Part shown: positions 34,887-44,288 of the stretch, one piece after another
How positions within the stretch are numbered: the stretch's first letter is position 1
Layout of the letters: each line of letters starts with the position of its first letter
DNA from: Litorimonas haliclonae
Lineage (GTDB): Bacteria > Pseudomonadota > Alphaproteobacteria > Caulobacterales > Maricaulaceae
NCBI RefSeq assembly: GCF_965138505.1
Contig: NZ_CBCSCO010000001.1
Location: 62,001 to 126,000 of the forward strand
Length of the DNA stretch: 64,000 bases
Reading direction: 5' to 3'
Translations under genes and position numbers: made by a program
Notes under the pieces: model-generated
The model's input: only the letters and a program-made list of their open reading frames with translations
Databases searched by the model: none
What the model was told of the DNA's origin: nothing

Positions 34887-35735
34887 ATGTCACTTTGGAA
34901 ATTAGAGCTTTTAACCGACGAAGAAACAGCGTTTGAGATTGCCGAGACATTAGGTTTTTTGGATAAAAGTGAAGCGCAGTCCGTTTCTCTTTTCGACCAA
35001 GGCGAGCAAAAACTTGTCGAAGCTATTTATCTTACAGAGACTGAGGCTTTAACCGCGCAGGCGAGTTGCGGCGGAGAAGTCTCAGCCATCATCGATAAAG
35101 ACTGGGTTAGCGAAGTTCAGTCCGGCCTTCCGGCCGTCAGGGCGGGGCGCTTCTTCGTTTATGGATCCCATGAAAAGGATAATATTCCCGCCGAGATAAA
35201 ACACCCCATCCTGATAGACGCGGGCATGGCGTTTGGGACAGGCCATCACGGCACGACCAAAGGCTGTCTCGTTATTTTTGATAAGTTACTCTTAGAGGGT
35301 TTCACCCCTGCCGGTGTTCTAGATTTAGGGTGCGGGGCCGGGGTCTTGGCTATTGCTGCGGCGAAAGTCCTGCCCGAGGCGGACATACTCGCCAGTGATA
35401 TTGATCAGGACGCCGTGGACGTCACCCTCGAAAACGCAAGATTGAACGAAGCCGGAGAAAAACTGAACGTGGTTCAAGCGGACGGTTTTGAAACGCCCTC
35501 TCTGCTAAATAAACAATTCAACCTCATCTTCGCCAATATACTAGCCGGTCCGTTGATGGGGCTTGCGCCGGATATATACAAAGCCGCCGCCGCAAACGGG
35601 AAAGTGATTTTGTCCGGAATTTTGAACGAGCAGGCAAAATCCGTTTCAAATGCTTTCGAGGCGGCAGGCTTCATTATAGAACCCGGGACAACGCTGGACG
35701 AGTGGACGTCTCTTCTCGCTGTCAAGAAATCTTAA
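34887..35735 (+). CDS. prmA: Ribosomal protein L11 methyltransferase
   Basis: A 282-residue S-adenosylmethionine-dependent enzyme that trimethylates ribosomal protein L11. The N-terminal substrate domain ends near residue 100. The catalytic part begins ILIDAGMAFGTGHHGTTKGCL, the PrmA signature, followed by VLDLGCGAGVLAIAAAK (SAM loop) and NLIFANILAGPL (the NPPY-like motif). It ends the uvrD-lipoprotein-prmA unit. A strong hairpin immediately after its stop terminates the opposite strand, and possibly this one. Confidence 0.95.
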   Translation: MSLWKLELLTDEETAFEIAETLGFLDKSEAQSVSLFDQGEQKLVEAIYLTETEALTAQASCGGEVSAIIDKDWVSEVQSGLPAVRAGRFFVYGSHEKDNIPAEIKHPILIDAGMAFGTGHHGTTKGCLVIFDKLLLEGFTPAGVLDLGCGAGVLAIAAAKVLPEADILASDIDQDAVDVTLENARLNEAGEKLNVVQADGFETPSLLNKQFNLIFANILAGPLMGLAPDIYKAAAANGKVILSGILNEQAKSVSNAFEAAGFIIEPGTTLDEWTSLLAVKKS

Positions 35736-35775
35736 AAAAAAAAGAGCCCCGGTCTAGGGGGAGACCGGAGCTCTT
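35734..35775 (-). terminator. Strong intrinsic terminator for the 55-residue ORF
   Basis: On the minus strand AAGAGC-T-CCGGTCT pairs with AGACCGG-G-GCTCTT (13 pairs with one mismatch, 35742-35775) and is followed by a run of ten T. It is a textbook rho-independent terminator for a minus-strand transcript ending here, and the only minus-strand gene that fits is the small ORF at 35804-35971. On the plus strand the same hairpin, after prmA, lacks a good U-run. Confidence 0.9.
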
Positions 35776-35786
35776 ATAAATCGCTA

Positions 35787-35810
35787 GTTCTCTAGTCCTA
35801 TGACTAGAGA
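35787..35810. repeat. Perfect hairpin overlapping the small ORF stop
   Basis: TCTCTAGTC and GACTAGAGA form nine base pairs around a CTAT loop, just before the main terminator in the minus-strand transcript. The stop codon of the 55-residue ORF lies in the stem. It may protect the 3' end or couple termination to translation. Confidence 0.6.
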
Positions 35811-35971
35811 GCGCGATTAGCGCGGCGATCGCGGCGCGCATTGCGGCGTCCGATCAGGCTTCCTGTTGTGCCTTGTGTCTGTGGACGACGGGCTTGAGCC
35901 CCTTCGAACGTCGGACGGAATGTCCGCGTATCAAGGCTCATAAATTCTGTTCCGTTAAACTCAGTAGTCAT
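35804..35971 (-). CDS. Small arginine-rich protein (55 residues), hypothetical
   Basis: An open frame of 55 codons that is easily missed because of its size. The ATG at 35969-35971 has a good GAGG ribosome site about 8 bases upstream (TTAGAGGTAAGACA), and the stop at 35804-35806 is followed by a strong intrinsic terminator. The N-terminal half is MTTEFNGTEFMSLDTR; the C-terminal half is rich in arginine (SLIGRRNARRDRRANRAL), with ten arginines in the last 30 residues. It is likely a nucleic-acid-binding or ribosome-associated peptide, but I do not recognise a family. AT-rich promoter-like sequence (TTCTCA-18-TATATA) lies about 50 bases upstream of the start. Confidence 0.65.
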   Translation of the reverse strand: MTTEFNGTEFMSLDTRTFRPTFEGAQARRPQTQGTTGSLIGRRNARRDRRANRAL

Positions 35972-36126
35972 TGTCTTACCTCTAATTCGCAGTAACGTCT
36001 TCGTTCTGCTTGAGGAGGTATATAAATATTTTTCTAAATCTGAGAACAGACAGTGTCGCCCAAGCTGATATGCAGAATTGCAAGGCTGGTTAATGACTTC
36101 TTACCCGCATATGCGTGGCAAGTCCT

Positions 36127-36408
36127 TTAAGCGCGTTTACGAGGCTCCTCTCTGTAAAAAGGGCTTTCCGGAGGATAGGAGAATTCGAGAATATCGGCGG
36201 CAGGCTCGATTTCGGTCTCTTCGGAATCAAGCTCCGAACCCGATTCCAGTATGACGGTATCTTCCGCTTGAGCATTTGAGCGGAAGAAATTGATGTTAAG
36301 GTTAAACAGTTTTTGTGACACCTTAGACTCCATTAACTCCTTCAAACGATTGGCTTGATGGATTACGTTATAGCACAGAACGCGAAGAAATGCGACCTGT
36401 TCCCCCAT
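36127..36408 (-). CDS. Hypothetical acidic protein
   Basis: A 93-residue open frame on the minus strand, divergent from the aminopeptidase P gene. The N-terminal half is predicted helical (EQVAFLRVLCYNVIHQANRL), the C-terminal half acidic and proline-containing (DSEETEIEPAADILEFSY), with a basic end. I took the ATG at 36406-36408; the frame runs on to 36552 but would overlap the aminopeptidase gene. An alternative start at 36333 has AAGGAG just upstream but with a very short spacer. No family is recognised and base composition is somewhat AT-rich. It may be real, but the evidence is only its openness and position. Confidence 0.45.
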   Translation of the reverse strand: MGEQVAFLRVLCYNVIHQANRLKELMESKVSQKLFNLNINFFRSNAQAEDTVILESGSELDSEETEIEPAADILEFSYPPESPFYREEPRKRA

Positions 36409-36453
36409 AACACGTATTTCACATATTATTTTTGACGGAATGGACACAGAAAC

Positions 36454-38277
36454 ATGAACGATATTACCCTCTTCCAAAACTTCGAAGTTAAAGGCGGTCC
36501 GGACTATGGCCGCAAGAATCTCCCCATCCTTCAGGCGGCATTGAAAAAGCAAAAACTAGACGGTTTTATTGTCCCGCATGAAGATGAATATCAGAACGAA
36601 TACCTCCCCGCCTCGACGGACCGCCTGCAATGGCTTAGCGGATTTACGGGCTCTGCCGGCGCCGCGGTTGTCATGCAAGACAAAGCCGCCATGTTCGTTG
36701 ACGGACGCTACGTTATTCAGATTAAGCAACAGGTAGACAAAGACCTTTTCGACTATGAACGTCTCGAAGACGGCGTCGCCAAATGGCTACGGAGCAATGT
36801 AAAAGCCGGACAGGTTATTGGATATGACCCCAAGCTCCACAGTCCGTCAGCACTGGCGCAGCTAGTCGAAGCGATTGAGCTTGCAGGCGGCACCGCAAAA
36901 GCCATGGAACCCAACCCGATTGATGTCGCTTGGACGGACCGCCCGCCTATGCCGCTAACGCCCATCACCATTCAGCCCGAAAATCTCGCCGGGAAATCTC
37001 ATGCTAAAAAGCGCGAGGAGATTGCTGAAATCCTTCAGGAGAAGAATGCCGATTACGCCTTGATTACAGCGCCCGCCTCGATCGCGTGGCTGTTAAATAT
37101 TCGCGGCGGGGATGTACAGTGTACTCCCCTGCCCCTTTCGACAGCTATTATCCGCAAGGACGGTCATGTGGACCTCTTCGTTCGGTCAGAAAAAATCTCC
37201 TCCGAAATTAGTCAGCATCTTCGCAATGAAGTCGCTATCCAAGGCGAGGGCGATTTGGAGACCGCGCTGCAAGGTCTATCCGGTAAAACCGTCTTAATGG
37301 ATCCAAACTCCGCCTCAGCTTGGCATTTCGAGACGGCCTCAAGCTCCGGCGCCAATGTCAAAAAGGCAATGGATGTTGTCGCCCTGCCCAAAGCCACTAA
37401 AACACAGGCCGAGCTGGAAGGCTCTGCAACGGCGCATAAACGCGACGCCGTGGCGATCATAAAATTCCTGCATTGGCTCGATACCGAAGCCCAGTCCGGT
37501 GAATATGACGAGATTTCAGCCGCGACAAAGCTTGAGATGTTCCGCCACGAAAATGACGGCCTCAAGGATTTAAGCTTTGAAACCATTTCCGGCGCGGGAG
37601 CAAATGGCGCGCTTTGTCATTACCGGGTCAGTGTTTCAACGGTCTTGCCGCTTAAACCAAATTCGCTCTATCTGGTTGATAGCGGCGGTCAATATCAAGA
37701 CGGCACGACGGACATAACCCGCACCGTCCCCATTGGCAAACCAACAGATGAAATGCGCGATCGTTTCACCCGCGTCCTGCAAGGTCATATCGCGCTGGCG
37801 ACAATTCGTTTCCCCGAAGGCACGACAGGCCCGGCCCTGGACGGTTTTGCCCGAGCGCCTCTCTGGCAGGTAGGTCTCGATTATGATCACGGCACAGGCC
37901 ACGGCGTCGGGTCGTTCCTGGGCGTTCACGAGGGCCCGCAGCGCATCTCCAAGGCCTCAAACACAATCGCGCTTCAACCCGGTATGATCGTTTCGAACGA
38001 GCCCGGATATTATAAGACCGGCGAATACGGAATTCGTATTGAGAACCTGCAATTTGTCTTGCCGCCGGAGGAGATTGCGGGAGGTGAACGGCCCATGATG
38101 GGATTTAAAACGCTCACTATGGCACCTATCCATCGCGACCTAATCGATCTGGATCTGCTCAATAAGGCAGAGCGGCAATATGTCGACGAGTATCACGCCG
38201 AAATTCTCAAAGAAATCGGACCGAAATTTGAGGGCGAGATCAAAAGCTGGCTCGAAAAAGCCTGCGCCCCGCTCTAA
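36454..38277 (+). CDS. Xaa-Pro aminopeptidase (M24, aminopeptidase P)
   Basis: A 607-residue cytoplasmic metallopeptidase that removes an N-terminal residue before proline. It is of the long three-domain type: two creatinase-like N-terminal domains (IVPHEDEYQNEYLPASTDRL and later ALITAPASIAWLLNIRG), then the pita-bread catalytic domain. Metal ligands are the Asp pair in LVDSGGQYQDGTTDITRT, His in DHGTGHGVG, Glu in SNEPGYYK and Glu in GIRIENLQ. The length matches eukaryote-like APP, which is common in alphaproteobacteria. Its end overlaps the convergent MFS gene by 4 bases. Confidence 0.94.
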   Translation: MNDITLFQNFEVKGGPDYGRKNLPILQAALKKQKLDGFIVPHEDEYQNEYLPASTDRLQWLSGFTGSAGAAVVMQDKAAMFVDGRYVIQIKQQVDKDLFDYERLEDGVAKWLRSNVKAGQVIGYDPKLHSPSALAQLVEAIELAGGTAKAMEPNPIDVAWTDRPPMPLTPITIQPENLAGKSHAKKREEIAEILQEKNADYALITAPASIAWLLNIRGGDVQCTPLPLSTAIIRKDGHVDLFVRSEKISSEISQHLRNEVAIQGEGDLETALQGLSGKTVLMDPNSASAWHFETASSSGANVKKAMDVVALPKATKTQAELEGSATAHKRDAVAIIKFLHWLDTEAQSGEYDEISAATKLEMFRHENDGLKDLSFETISGAGANGALCHYRVSVSTVLPLKPNSLYLVDSGGQYQDGTTDITRTVPIGKPTDEMRDRFTRVLQGHIALATIRFPEGTTGPALDGFARAPLWQVGLDYDHGTGHGVGSFLGVHEGPQRISKASNTIALQPGMIVSNEPGYYKTGEYGIRIENLQFVLPPEEIAGGERPMMGFKTLTMAPIHRDLIDLDLLNKAERQYVDEYHAEILKEIGPKFEGEIKSWLEKACAPL

Positions 38278-39503
38278 CTCTTCTCCAGCTCCAAGGTTTT
38301 TCGCTTCTGGAAGGCCTTGGAGATGAACACCATCATGATGCAGGCGCAGACGCAATAAACACCCATTGCCGTAATCTGTTTGGGATAAGAGACACCGATA
38401 TCTATCAGCCACCCGGTCAGTCCGGGGCCGGCGGCGGTACAAAATACCATCATCGACACAATTATGGCGCGGATGGAGCCTAGATGTTTGGTGCCGTAAA
38501 GCTCTGGCCAAATTGTTCCCATCAGCGTGGAAGAGAAACCGTAAGAAATTCCCATTAAAGACATAAAGGCAAAGGCTGACCACTGCGCCTCAAATCCGCC
38601 CAACACAAAACAGGACAGCGATAAGGGGATAAGAAAACTTGGCAAAAGCCTTATCGCTGAAAATCGGTCAACCAAAGCGCCCGATATCAGCGTAAAAATA
38701 ATGGTAGAGACGGCCATCAGTGAAAAGGCCGAGGCAAAGGCGGGCATGGACCATTCCCGCAATTCCACCAAATAGACTTGATGGAAAAACACGGTCGTGC
38801 CGATAAAAGCCGGAGCCAGCATGCCTAAAAGTACAATCCAGAAAAGCGGATCACGTATGACTTCCGGGCGGGTCCAATCGCGGCCATCCGTGACGAGGGG
38901 TATTGGATCATCGGCCCGAGGTTCTCTGTTTTTAGAAACCAGAACAGCGATGATAGGCAGGGCAAATACGAGCAGCGCAATCGCCGCCAAGAGCCAGCTA
39001 TAGCGCCAGCCCACCCAACTGACCGTAACGACAAAGAGCACGGGCAGAACCGCTTCTCCGGCATTATGACCGAGGGTTACTAAAGAGACGGCTCGCCCGC
39101 GACTTGCCGTAAACCACCGCGCCGCCGCCGTGAGAGCGTTTTGGGTCATCATCCCCTGTCCAAAAAGCCGCAATAAATAGATGACAAAAACCAAGGTAAT
39201 AATATGGGAGGAAAAGGTCATCCCAATGGCTCCAAGGGCTAGGAGCGGTACAATCATCAAAGTCACTTTCGCCGGAGTAAAATAATCGACGATTTTCCCG
39301 ACCCATGGGAGCGACAAAGCACTTCCTAATGTGGCGATCATATAGATCAACCCGAAGTCACCATGGCTCAGATCATACTCAGCGCGGATTTCCCCCGCCG
39401 AAAGGGAAATGAAAAACGTCTGCCCGAAAGAGGAAAAAAAGGTGAGTAAAAACCCGCCCACAACCCAACGGGCATTCTCTTTAAAGAATCTAAGTATTGG
39501 CAT
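38274..39503 (-). CDS. MFS transporter
   Basis: A 409-residue major facilitator with about 12 transmembrane segments. The loop between helices 2 and 3 reads GKIVDYFTPAKV, a weak form of the GxxxDRxGRR motif, and the second half repeats it as GALVDRFSAIRL. The opening FFKENARWVVGGFLLTFFSS followed by FGQTFFISLSAGEIR is typical of a group annotated only as MFS. The substrate is unknown. I chose the ATG at 39501-39503, but a GTG at 39569 overlaps the ligA stop (GTGA) and would add 22 residues, so coupling with ligA is possible. It is the last gene of the long minus-strand block. Confidence 0.88.
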   Translation of the reverse strand: MPILRFFKENARWVVGGFLLTFFSSFGQTFFISLSAGEIRAEYDLSHGDFGLIYMIATLGSALSLPWVGKIVDYFTPAKVTLMIVPLLALGAIGMTFSSHIITLVFVIYLLRLFGQGMMTQNALTAAARWFTASRGRAVSLVTLGHNAGEAVLPVLFVVTVSWVGWRYSWLLAAIALLVFALPIIAVLVSKNREPRADDPIPLVTDGRDWTRPEVIRDPLFWIVLLGMLAPAFIGTTVFFHQVYLVELREWSMPAFASAFSLMAVSTIIFTLISGALVDRFSAIRLLPSFLIPLSLSCFVLGGFEAQWSAFAFMSLMGISYGFSSTLMGTIWPELYGTKHLGSIRAIIVSMMVFCTAAGPGLTGWLIDIGVSYPKQITAMGVYCVCACIMMVFISKAFQKRKTLELEKS

Positions 39504-39565
39504 AACTAGGCTTTGCAGTGAGAGCCGTTTAAAGGCAAGGGTCGCACTTTGTAAAAGCACGGGGC

Positions 39566-41638
39566 TCACTCAATGAGGGAAAGCCATTCATCTTCCGTCA
39601 GGACGTTCACCCCAAGCCCTTGTGCCTTTGTCAATTTGGATCCGGCCCCCGGACCCGCGACAAGGTAATCGGTTTTGGCCGATATTGATCCGCTCACTTT
39701 CGCACCGAGGCTTTGCGCTTTGGCTTTGGCTTCATCGCGGGAAAAGCGTTCGAGCTTTCCGGTGAAGACAACCGTTTTGCCTGACACCACACTGTCTGCG
39801 GCAATCTCTTCGACGGGTTCAATCGTTATGTGCTCAAGCAAGCTCTCAACAACGGAGCGGTTTTCGGGTGCGGTCATAAACTGGCTAAAGGCCGTCGCGG
39901 CGGCTTCGCCGACGCCATCAATGTGAAGGATGGATTGGAATGCCGCGCTCTCTCTTTCCGCCAAGTCACCCCATTGTGCCTTCAGGTTTTCCAAATTCTG
40001 AAAATGGCGAGCCATTAACCGCGCATTGCCCTGCCCGATATGACGAATACCTAGAGCATACAGAAAACGTGCAAATCCGATCGTTCGCCGCGCGTCTATA
40101 GCATTGAAAAGATTATCTATACTCGTCTGACCGAACCCTTCGAGTTTCTCGAGTTCGGAACGTTTTTCCTGCAAAACAAAAATATCTGCGGGCTCGCGCA
40201 CCAGACCCAATTCAAAAAAGAGGGCAATCTGTTTTTCGCCGAGACCGTCAATATCGAAAGCGCGGCGGGACACGAAATGCTTAAGCCCCTCTTTGGCCTG
40301 GGCGGGACAGGCTAGCCCATTCGTGCAGCGGCGAACAACATCTTGCCGTCCGGTTTTTTCGTCAATGTCGCGAACGGCTTCCGCGCCGCAAATTGGGCAA
40401 TTCGTCGGTAAAGTGTAAGGCTCGCCGCCGCCGTCTTTGATGACTTGCAAGACTTGCGGAATGACGTCCCCTGCCCTTTGAATTTCAACCGTATCGCCCG
40501 GTTTTACGCCTAAGCGCTCAATCTCGTCTTCATTATGCAGGGTCGCATTGGAAACGACCACGCCGCCCACCGTGATGGGCGTTAGGCGCGCCACGGGTGT
40601 TAATGCGCCAGTTCGACCAACTTGCACGTCAATCGTCTCCAAAACCGTCACGGCTTTTTCGGCGGGGAATTTATGCGCGATCGCCCATCGGGGAGCCCGG
40701 CTGACAAAGCCAAGGCGTTCTTGCAGCGCGAGGTCGTTCACTTTGTAAACGACCCCGTCAATGTCATAGCCAAGTGCCGCGCGCTTTTCTTCGATTTCGT
40801 GGTAATGCGCGACCATCTCTTTCGCGCTGTCATGAACGCGCATATCGGGATTGGTCGAAAACCCCCATTCCGCCATTTTTTCCACCGCGCCCATCTGCGT
40901 GTCGGCGAGCGGCTCGCTAACCTCCCCCCAGGTATAGGCGAAGAACCTCAATGGACGCGACGCCGTAATGCTCGGGTCAATCTGTCGGAGCGACCCGGCA
41001 GCCGCGTTGCGCGGGTTTTTATATTCCGGTTTTCCAGCCTCCAGCTGGGCCGCGTTCATCTCTTCGAACGCGTCATGTTCGATATAGACTTCACCGCGTA
41101 TCTCGAGAATGTCCGGCCACCCCTTACCGCTCAATTCATGCGGCACGTCTTGTTTCAGCGTCATCAAATTCCGTGTGACGTCTTCCCCGGTCTGCCCGTC
41201 TCCGCGCGTCGCACCAGAGACCAGCCTGCCCTTTTCATAGCGAAGTGACGCTGACAGCCCGTCAATCTTAGGCTCTGCCGTGAAGGTCAAATCCGCATTA
41301 GGTGACAGGCTCAGAAACCGTTTTACCCGCGCGACAAAATCCCGGACATCCCCATCATTAAACGCGTTGTCCAATGACAGCATCGGAACACTATGTTTGA
41401 TCTTATCAAAACGGCCAGACGGCTTCGCACCTACTTTTTGTGTCGGGCTATTCTTGGCAATCAGATGCGGAAACGCGCTTTCCAGATCCGTCAGCTCTTT
41501 ACGTAGAGCGTCGTAATCGGCATCTGACAATAGCGGATTATCCTCACCGTAATATTGCTCATCCGCGGCGCGGATTTCCATGCTCAAGTTTTTGATGCGT
41601 ATTTTTGCATCCGCCTCTGTCACGGCCCGGTCGTTCAT
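39566..41638 (-). CDS. ligA: NAD-dependent DNA ligase
   Basis: A 690-residue replicative ligase sealing nicks with NAD+. Domain Ia comes first (DEQYYGEDNPLLSDADYDAL), then the adenylation domain with the active-site lysine in TAEPKIDGLSASLRYE and TRGDGQTGEDVT. The OB domain follows, then a four-cysteine zinc finger (NCPICGAEA ... RRCTNGLACPAQ), helix-hairpin-helix repeats and a C-terminal BRCT domain (GKTVVFTGKLERFSRDEAK). Its ATG overlaps the recN stop by 4 bases. Confidence 0.97.
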   Translation of the reverse strand: MNDRAVTEADAKIRIKNLSMEIRAADEQYYGEDNPLLSDADYDALRKELTDLESAFPHLIAKNSPTQKVGAKPSGRFDKIKHSVPMLSLDNAFNDGDVRDFVARVKRFLSLSPNADLTFTAEPKIDGLSASLRYEKGRLVSGATRGDGQTGEDVTRNLMTLKQDVPHELSGKGWPDILEIRGEVYIEHDAFEEMNAAQLEAGKPEYKNPRNAAAGSLRQIDPSITASRPLRFFAYTWGEVSEPLADTQMGAVEKMAEWGFSTNPDMRVHDSAKEMVAHYHEIEEKRAALGYDIDGVVYKVNDLALQERLGFVSRAPRWAIAHKFPAEKAVTVLETIDVQVGRTGALTPVARLTPITVGGVVVSNATLHNEDEIERLGVKPGDTVEIQRAGDVIPQVLQVIKDGGGEPYTLPTNCPICGAEAVRDIDEKTGRQDVVRRCTNGLACPAQAKEGLKHFVSRRAFDIDGLGEKQIALFFELGLVREPADIFVLQEKRSELEKLEGFGQTSIDNLFNAIDARRTIGFARFLYALGIRHIGQGNARLMARHFQNLENLKAQWGDLAERESAAFQSILHIDGVGEAAATAFSQFMTAPENRSVVESLLEHITIEPVEEIAADSVVSGKTVVFTGKLERFSRDEAKAKAQSLGAKVSGSISAKTDYLVAGPGAGSKLTKAQGLGVNVLTEDEWLSLIE

Positions 41639-43311
41639 GACGCCATTAATTGCCGGGCAGCGGCGCGGGCTTCTTGTGTAATGCTTTCCCCAGCGAGCAT
41701 CCGTGCAATCTCTTCTTCACGGGCTTCGTCGGCCACGGCGTGAACCTGTGTAGTCGTGGTTGACCCGGTCGAGGACTTTTCAATCCGGAACTGATTGTCC
41801 GCCGCGGCGGCGACTTGAGGACTATGCGTCACGACGAAGACCTGCGCGGTTTTCGCCAGACGCGATAATCTTTTCCCGACCGCATTGGCCACTGCGCCGC
41901 CCACACCTTGGTCGACTTCATCAAAGACCATGACGGCTTCATTCTTTCCGGCCAGAGCCACTTTGATGGCCAAAGCGAAGCGCGCCATCTCTCCGCCAGA
42001 AGCAATCTTGTCTAGCGGCCCCAGGGCCGTTCCGGGGTTCGTCGAGACAACAAAACGAACTAAGTCAACGCCCATGGCGCTTTCAGGCGCGGAATCAATT
42101 CGCGTTTCGAATGTCGCGCGCTCCATCTTCAAGGGCGGCAGTTCTTGCGCGACGGCTTCGTCGAGCGCTTTGGCTGCGCTGATGCGGGATTGAGTGAGTT
42201 TTTTAGCCGCTGCATCGTACACATCTTTGGCTTTACTCGCCTCTTTCTCCGCCTTGGCAATGTCCTTTGCAACGCTGTCTAAGGCTTCGAGCTCTACGTC
42301 AAACTGTGCGCGTTTCTCGATGAGGCCAGGAATATCGCAGCCATATTTACGCGCCGCGCCGCGAAGCGCGAAAAGGCGTTTTTCAACGGCGTCCAAACGG
42401 CCCGGCTCAACGTCAAAACTTTGCGCTGCCACGCTGACCGCGTTTCGCGCTTCCTGTGTTTCAAGAAGAGCTCGTTCCAGAGCTTCTGCGGCCAGTTGAA
42501 GAGATTTCGCGGCCGGCAACTCACTATCGCCAAACTTACTGTTTACTCGCTCGATACCTGACAACGCCATAGACAGACGTTCTTCAAATTCGCCGTCTTC
42601 ACCAAGCGTGTCTTGCGCCGCAGTCAATTCTGTTAGCGCGCCCTCGGCGCCCTGCAAAAACCGCCGTTCCTCAGCGAGAGTGTCCTCTTCGCCAGGGCGG
42701 ACGTCCAGCCTATCCAGCTCGTTCATCGCGTGCTCGAGAAACTCTTGATCCTCGCTGGCTTTACTTTGCCGATCCCGTAACGCCTTAAGAGTCTTTTGCG
42801 TCTCTTGACGCGATTGATACGCCGTTGCCACTTCCTGTAGCTCAGATTTGTGACCGCCGAAGAGGTCTAGAAGCAGAATATGGGTGGTCGGATCCAACAG
42901 ACCGCGCCCGTCATGCTGACCGTGAACTTCTAAAAGCAGCTTCCCCACTTCAGAGAGCAGTTTCACACTGGCGGGAGAGTCATTGATATAAGCTTTGGAT
43001 CGGCCATCGGATTGGATGATTCGACGAAGGGTCAGGTCCTCACCTGCCACGATCTCAATATCCTGTTCTGTTAGGTGGGCAATGACAGGGTGGGAGTTTG
43101 AGAGTATGAAAGACGCCGTGCATTCCGCCTTATCCGCTCCGGAGCGGATAAGGCCCCTGTCCGAGCGCGCGCCTGTTGCCATGCCAAGCGCGTCTAGGAT
43201 TATGGATTTACCCGCCCCGGTTTCACCCGTAAGCGCGGTTAATCCGTCGCCAAACTCAAGGCTCAGCTGCTCTATAAGGACGACATTGCGGACAAATAAC
43301 CCACTTAACAT
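41635..43311 (-). CDS. recN: DNA repair protein RecN
   Basis: A 558-residue SMC-like ATPase for double-strand break repair. The N-terminal Walker A is LTGETGAGKSIILDALGM. A long central coiled coil spans about residues 150-360, and the C-terminal half has the signature ASGGEMARFALAIKVAL and Walker B VMVFDEVDQGVGG. It lies between bamD (19-base gap) and ligA (4-base overlap), the usual place after the division cluster in alphaproteobacteria. Confidence 0.95.
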   Translation of the reverse strand: MLSGLFVRNVVLIEQLSLEFGDGLTALTGETGAGKSIILDALGMATGARSDRGLIRSGADKAECTASFILSNSHPVIAHLTEQDIEIVAGEDLTLRRIIQSDGRSKAYINDSPASVKLLSEVGKLLLEVHGQHDGRGLLDPTTHILLLDLFGGHKSELQEVATAYQSRQETQKTLKALRDRQSKASEDQEFLEHAMNELDRLDVRPGEEDTLAEERRFLQGAEGALTELTAAQDTLGEDGEFEERLSMALSGIERVNSKFGDSELPAAKSLQLAAEALERALLETQEARNAVSVAAQSFDVEPGRLDAVEKRLFALRGAARKYGCDIPGLIEKRAQFDVELEALDSVAKDIAKAEKEASKAKDVYDAAAKKLTQSRISAAKALDEAVAQELPPLKMERATFETRIDSAPESAMGVDLVRFVVSTNPGTALGPLDKIASGGEMARFALAIKVALAGKNEAVMVFDEVDQGVGGAVANAVGKRLSRLAKTAQVFVVTHSPQVAAAADNQFRIEKSSTGSTTTTQVHAVADEAREEEIARMLAGESITQEARAAARQLMAS

Positions 43312-43330
43312 ATCAGCCTAAATCATTCCG

Positions 43331-44191
43331 TTAGAACAAGCGTTCTTTCAAACGCTGCCAATAGCCGTCGCGGCGGTTTTTCTTACGTTCTTCTTCAAGG
43401 TTGACCTCATAGCCTTGAAGCAATTCATAAGAATCTTGGTACCAAGCGCTATCGGGATAGTTATACCCCAATACAGACCCCACCAGTTTAGCCTCATTAA
43501 TGATTCCCAAAGACACATAGGCTTCGACGAGGCGGTGAAGCGCTTCTTCGGTCTGCGATGTTGTTTCGTAGTTTTTAACGACATTCTTAAATCGTCCAAT
43601 AGCGGCCAAGTGTTGGTTTTCCTTAAGGTAATAACGCCCAATGGCCATTTCTTTGCCGGCCAAATGGTCATGCGTCAGCTCAAGCTTTAGCCGTGCATCA
43701 CGGGCATAGTCACTTTCGGGGAAACGGCGAACAACTTGTTGCAACGCGGCTTCGGCGCTAACCGTCGTAGCCTGATCACGCCCCACATCATAGATCTGGT
43801 CGTAATAATTGATCGCAATAAGATAATACGCATATGGCGTACTGTCATTGCCGGGATGAAGGCTGATAAAACGTTGAGCTGTCGCGACGCTCTGTTCGTA
43901 ATCGGTGGTCCGGTAATAGGCATAGGCGCTCATCAGCATGGCGCGGCGGGCCCATCTGGAGAAGGGGTGTTGGCGTTCAACTTCCTGAAAATAAAGATTT
44001 GCCCCGTCCCAGTCATTCTTTTGAACGCGGTCTAAAGCCTGATTGTAGATTAGCTCCGCTGGCCGTTCGATATAGGCCAGCTTTTCTTTGTCGCTTTTGC
44101 CGCCAAAAATCGAACAACCCGAAATCATCAGGGCCAAGACGGCGACGCCTCCTAAGCGAATGATACGAGCGTAAATTGTGTTAAAAGCCAT
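43331..44191 (-). CDS. bamD: Outer membrane protein assembly factor BamD
   Basis: A 286-residue outer-membrane lipoprotein of the BAM complex, which inserts beta-barrel proteins. The lipobox MISGC is at residues 22-26. About five tetratricopeptide repeats follow (ELIYNQALDRVQKNDWDGA; VERQHPFSRWARRAMLMSAY; the TPYAYYLIAINYYDQI helix). The last segment is basic and arginine-rich. It is preceded by lpxC (97-base gap) and followed by recN. Confidence 0.95.
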   Translation of the reverse strand: MAFNTIYARIIRLGGVAVLALMISGCSIFGGKSDKEKLAYIERPAELIYNQALDRVQKNDWDGANLYFQEVERQHPFSRWARRAMLMSAYAYYRTTDYEQSVATAQRFISLHPGNDSTPYAYYLIAINYYDQIYDVGRDQATTVSAEAALQQVVRRFPESDYARDARLKLELTHDHLAGKEMAIGRYYLKENQHLAAIGRFKNVVKNYETTSQTEEALHRLVEAYVSLGIINEAKLVGSVLGYNYPDSAWYQDSYELLQGYEVNLEEERKKNRRDGYWQRLKERLF

Positions 44192-44288
44192 AGAGCCTAT
44201 CCGTTTGCGGATATGATTCTAAACATATCCCTTAAAATACATTGGGTCTCTTAAAGGATGGTTTGCGCGGCGGAAAGTGAGAAATCTG

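Noticed and set aside
40622..41248. 208-codon plus-strand frame opposite ligA
   Set aside because: Antisense to the adenylation and OB domains of ligA; composition is typical of a reversed coding strand.
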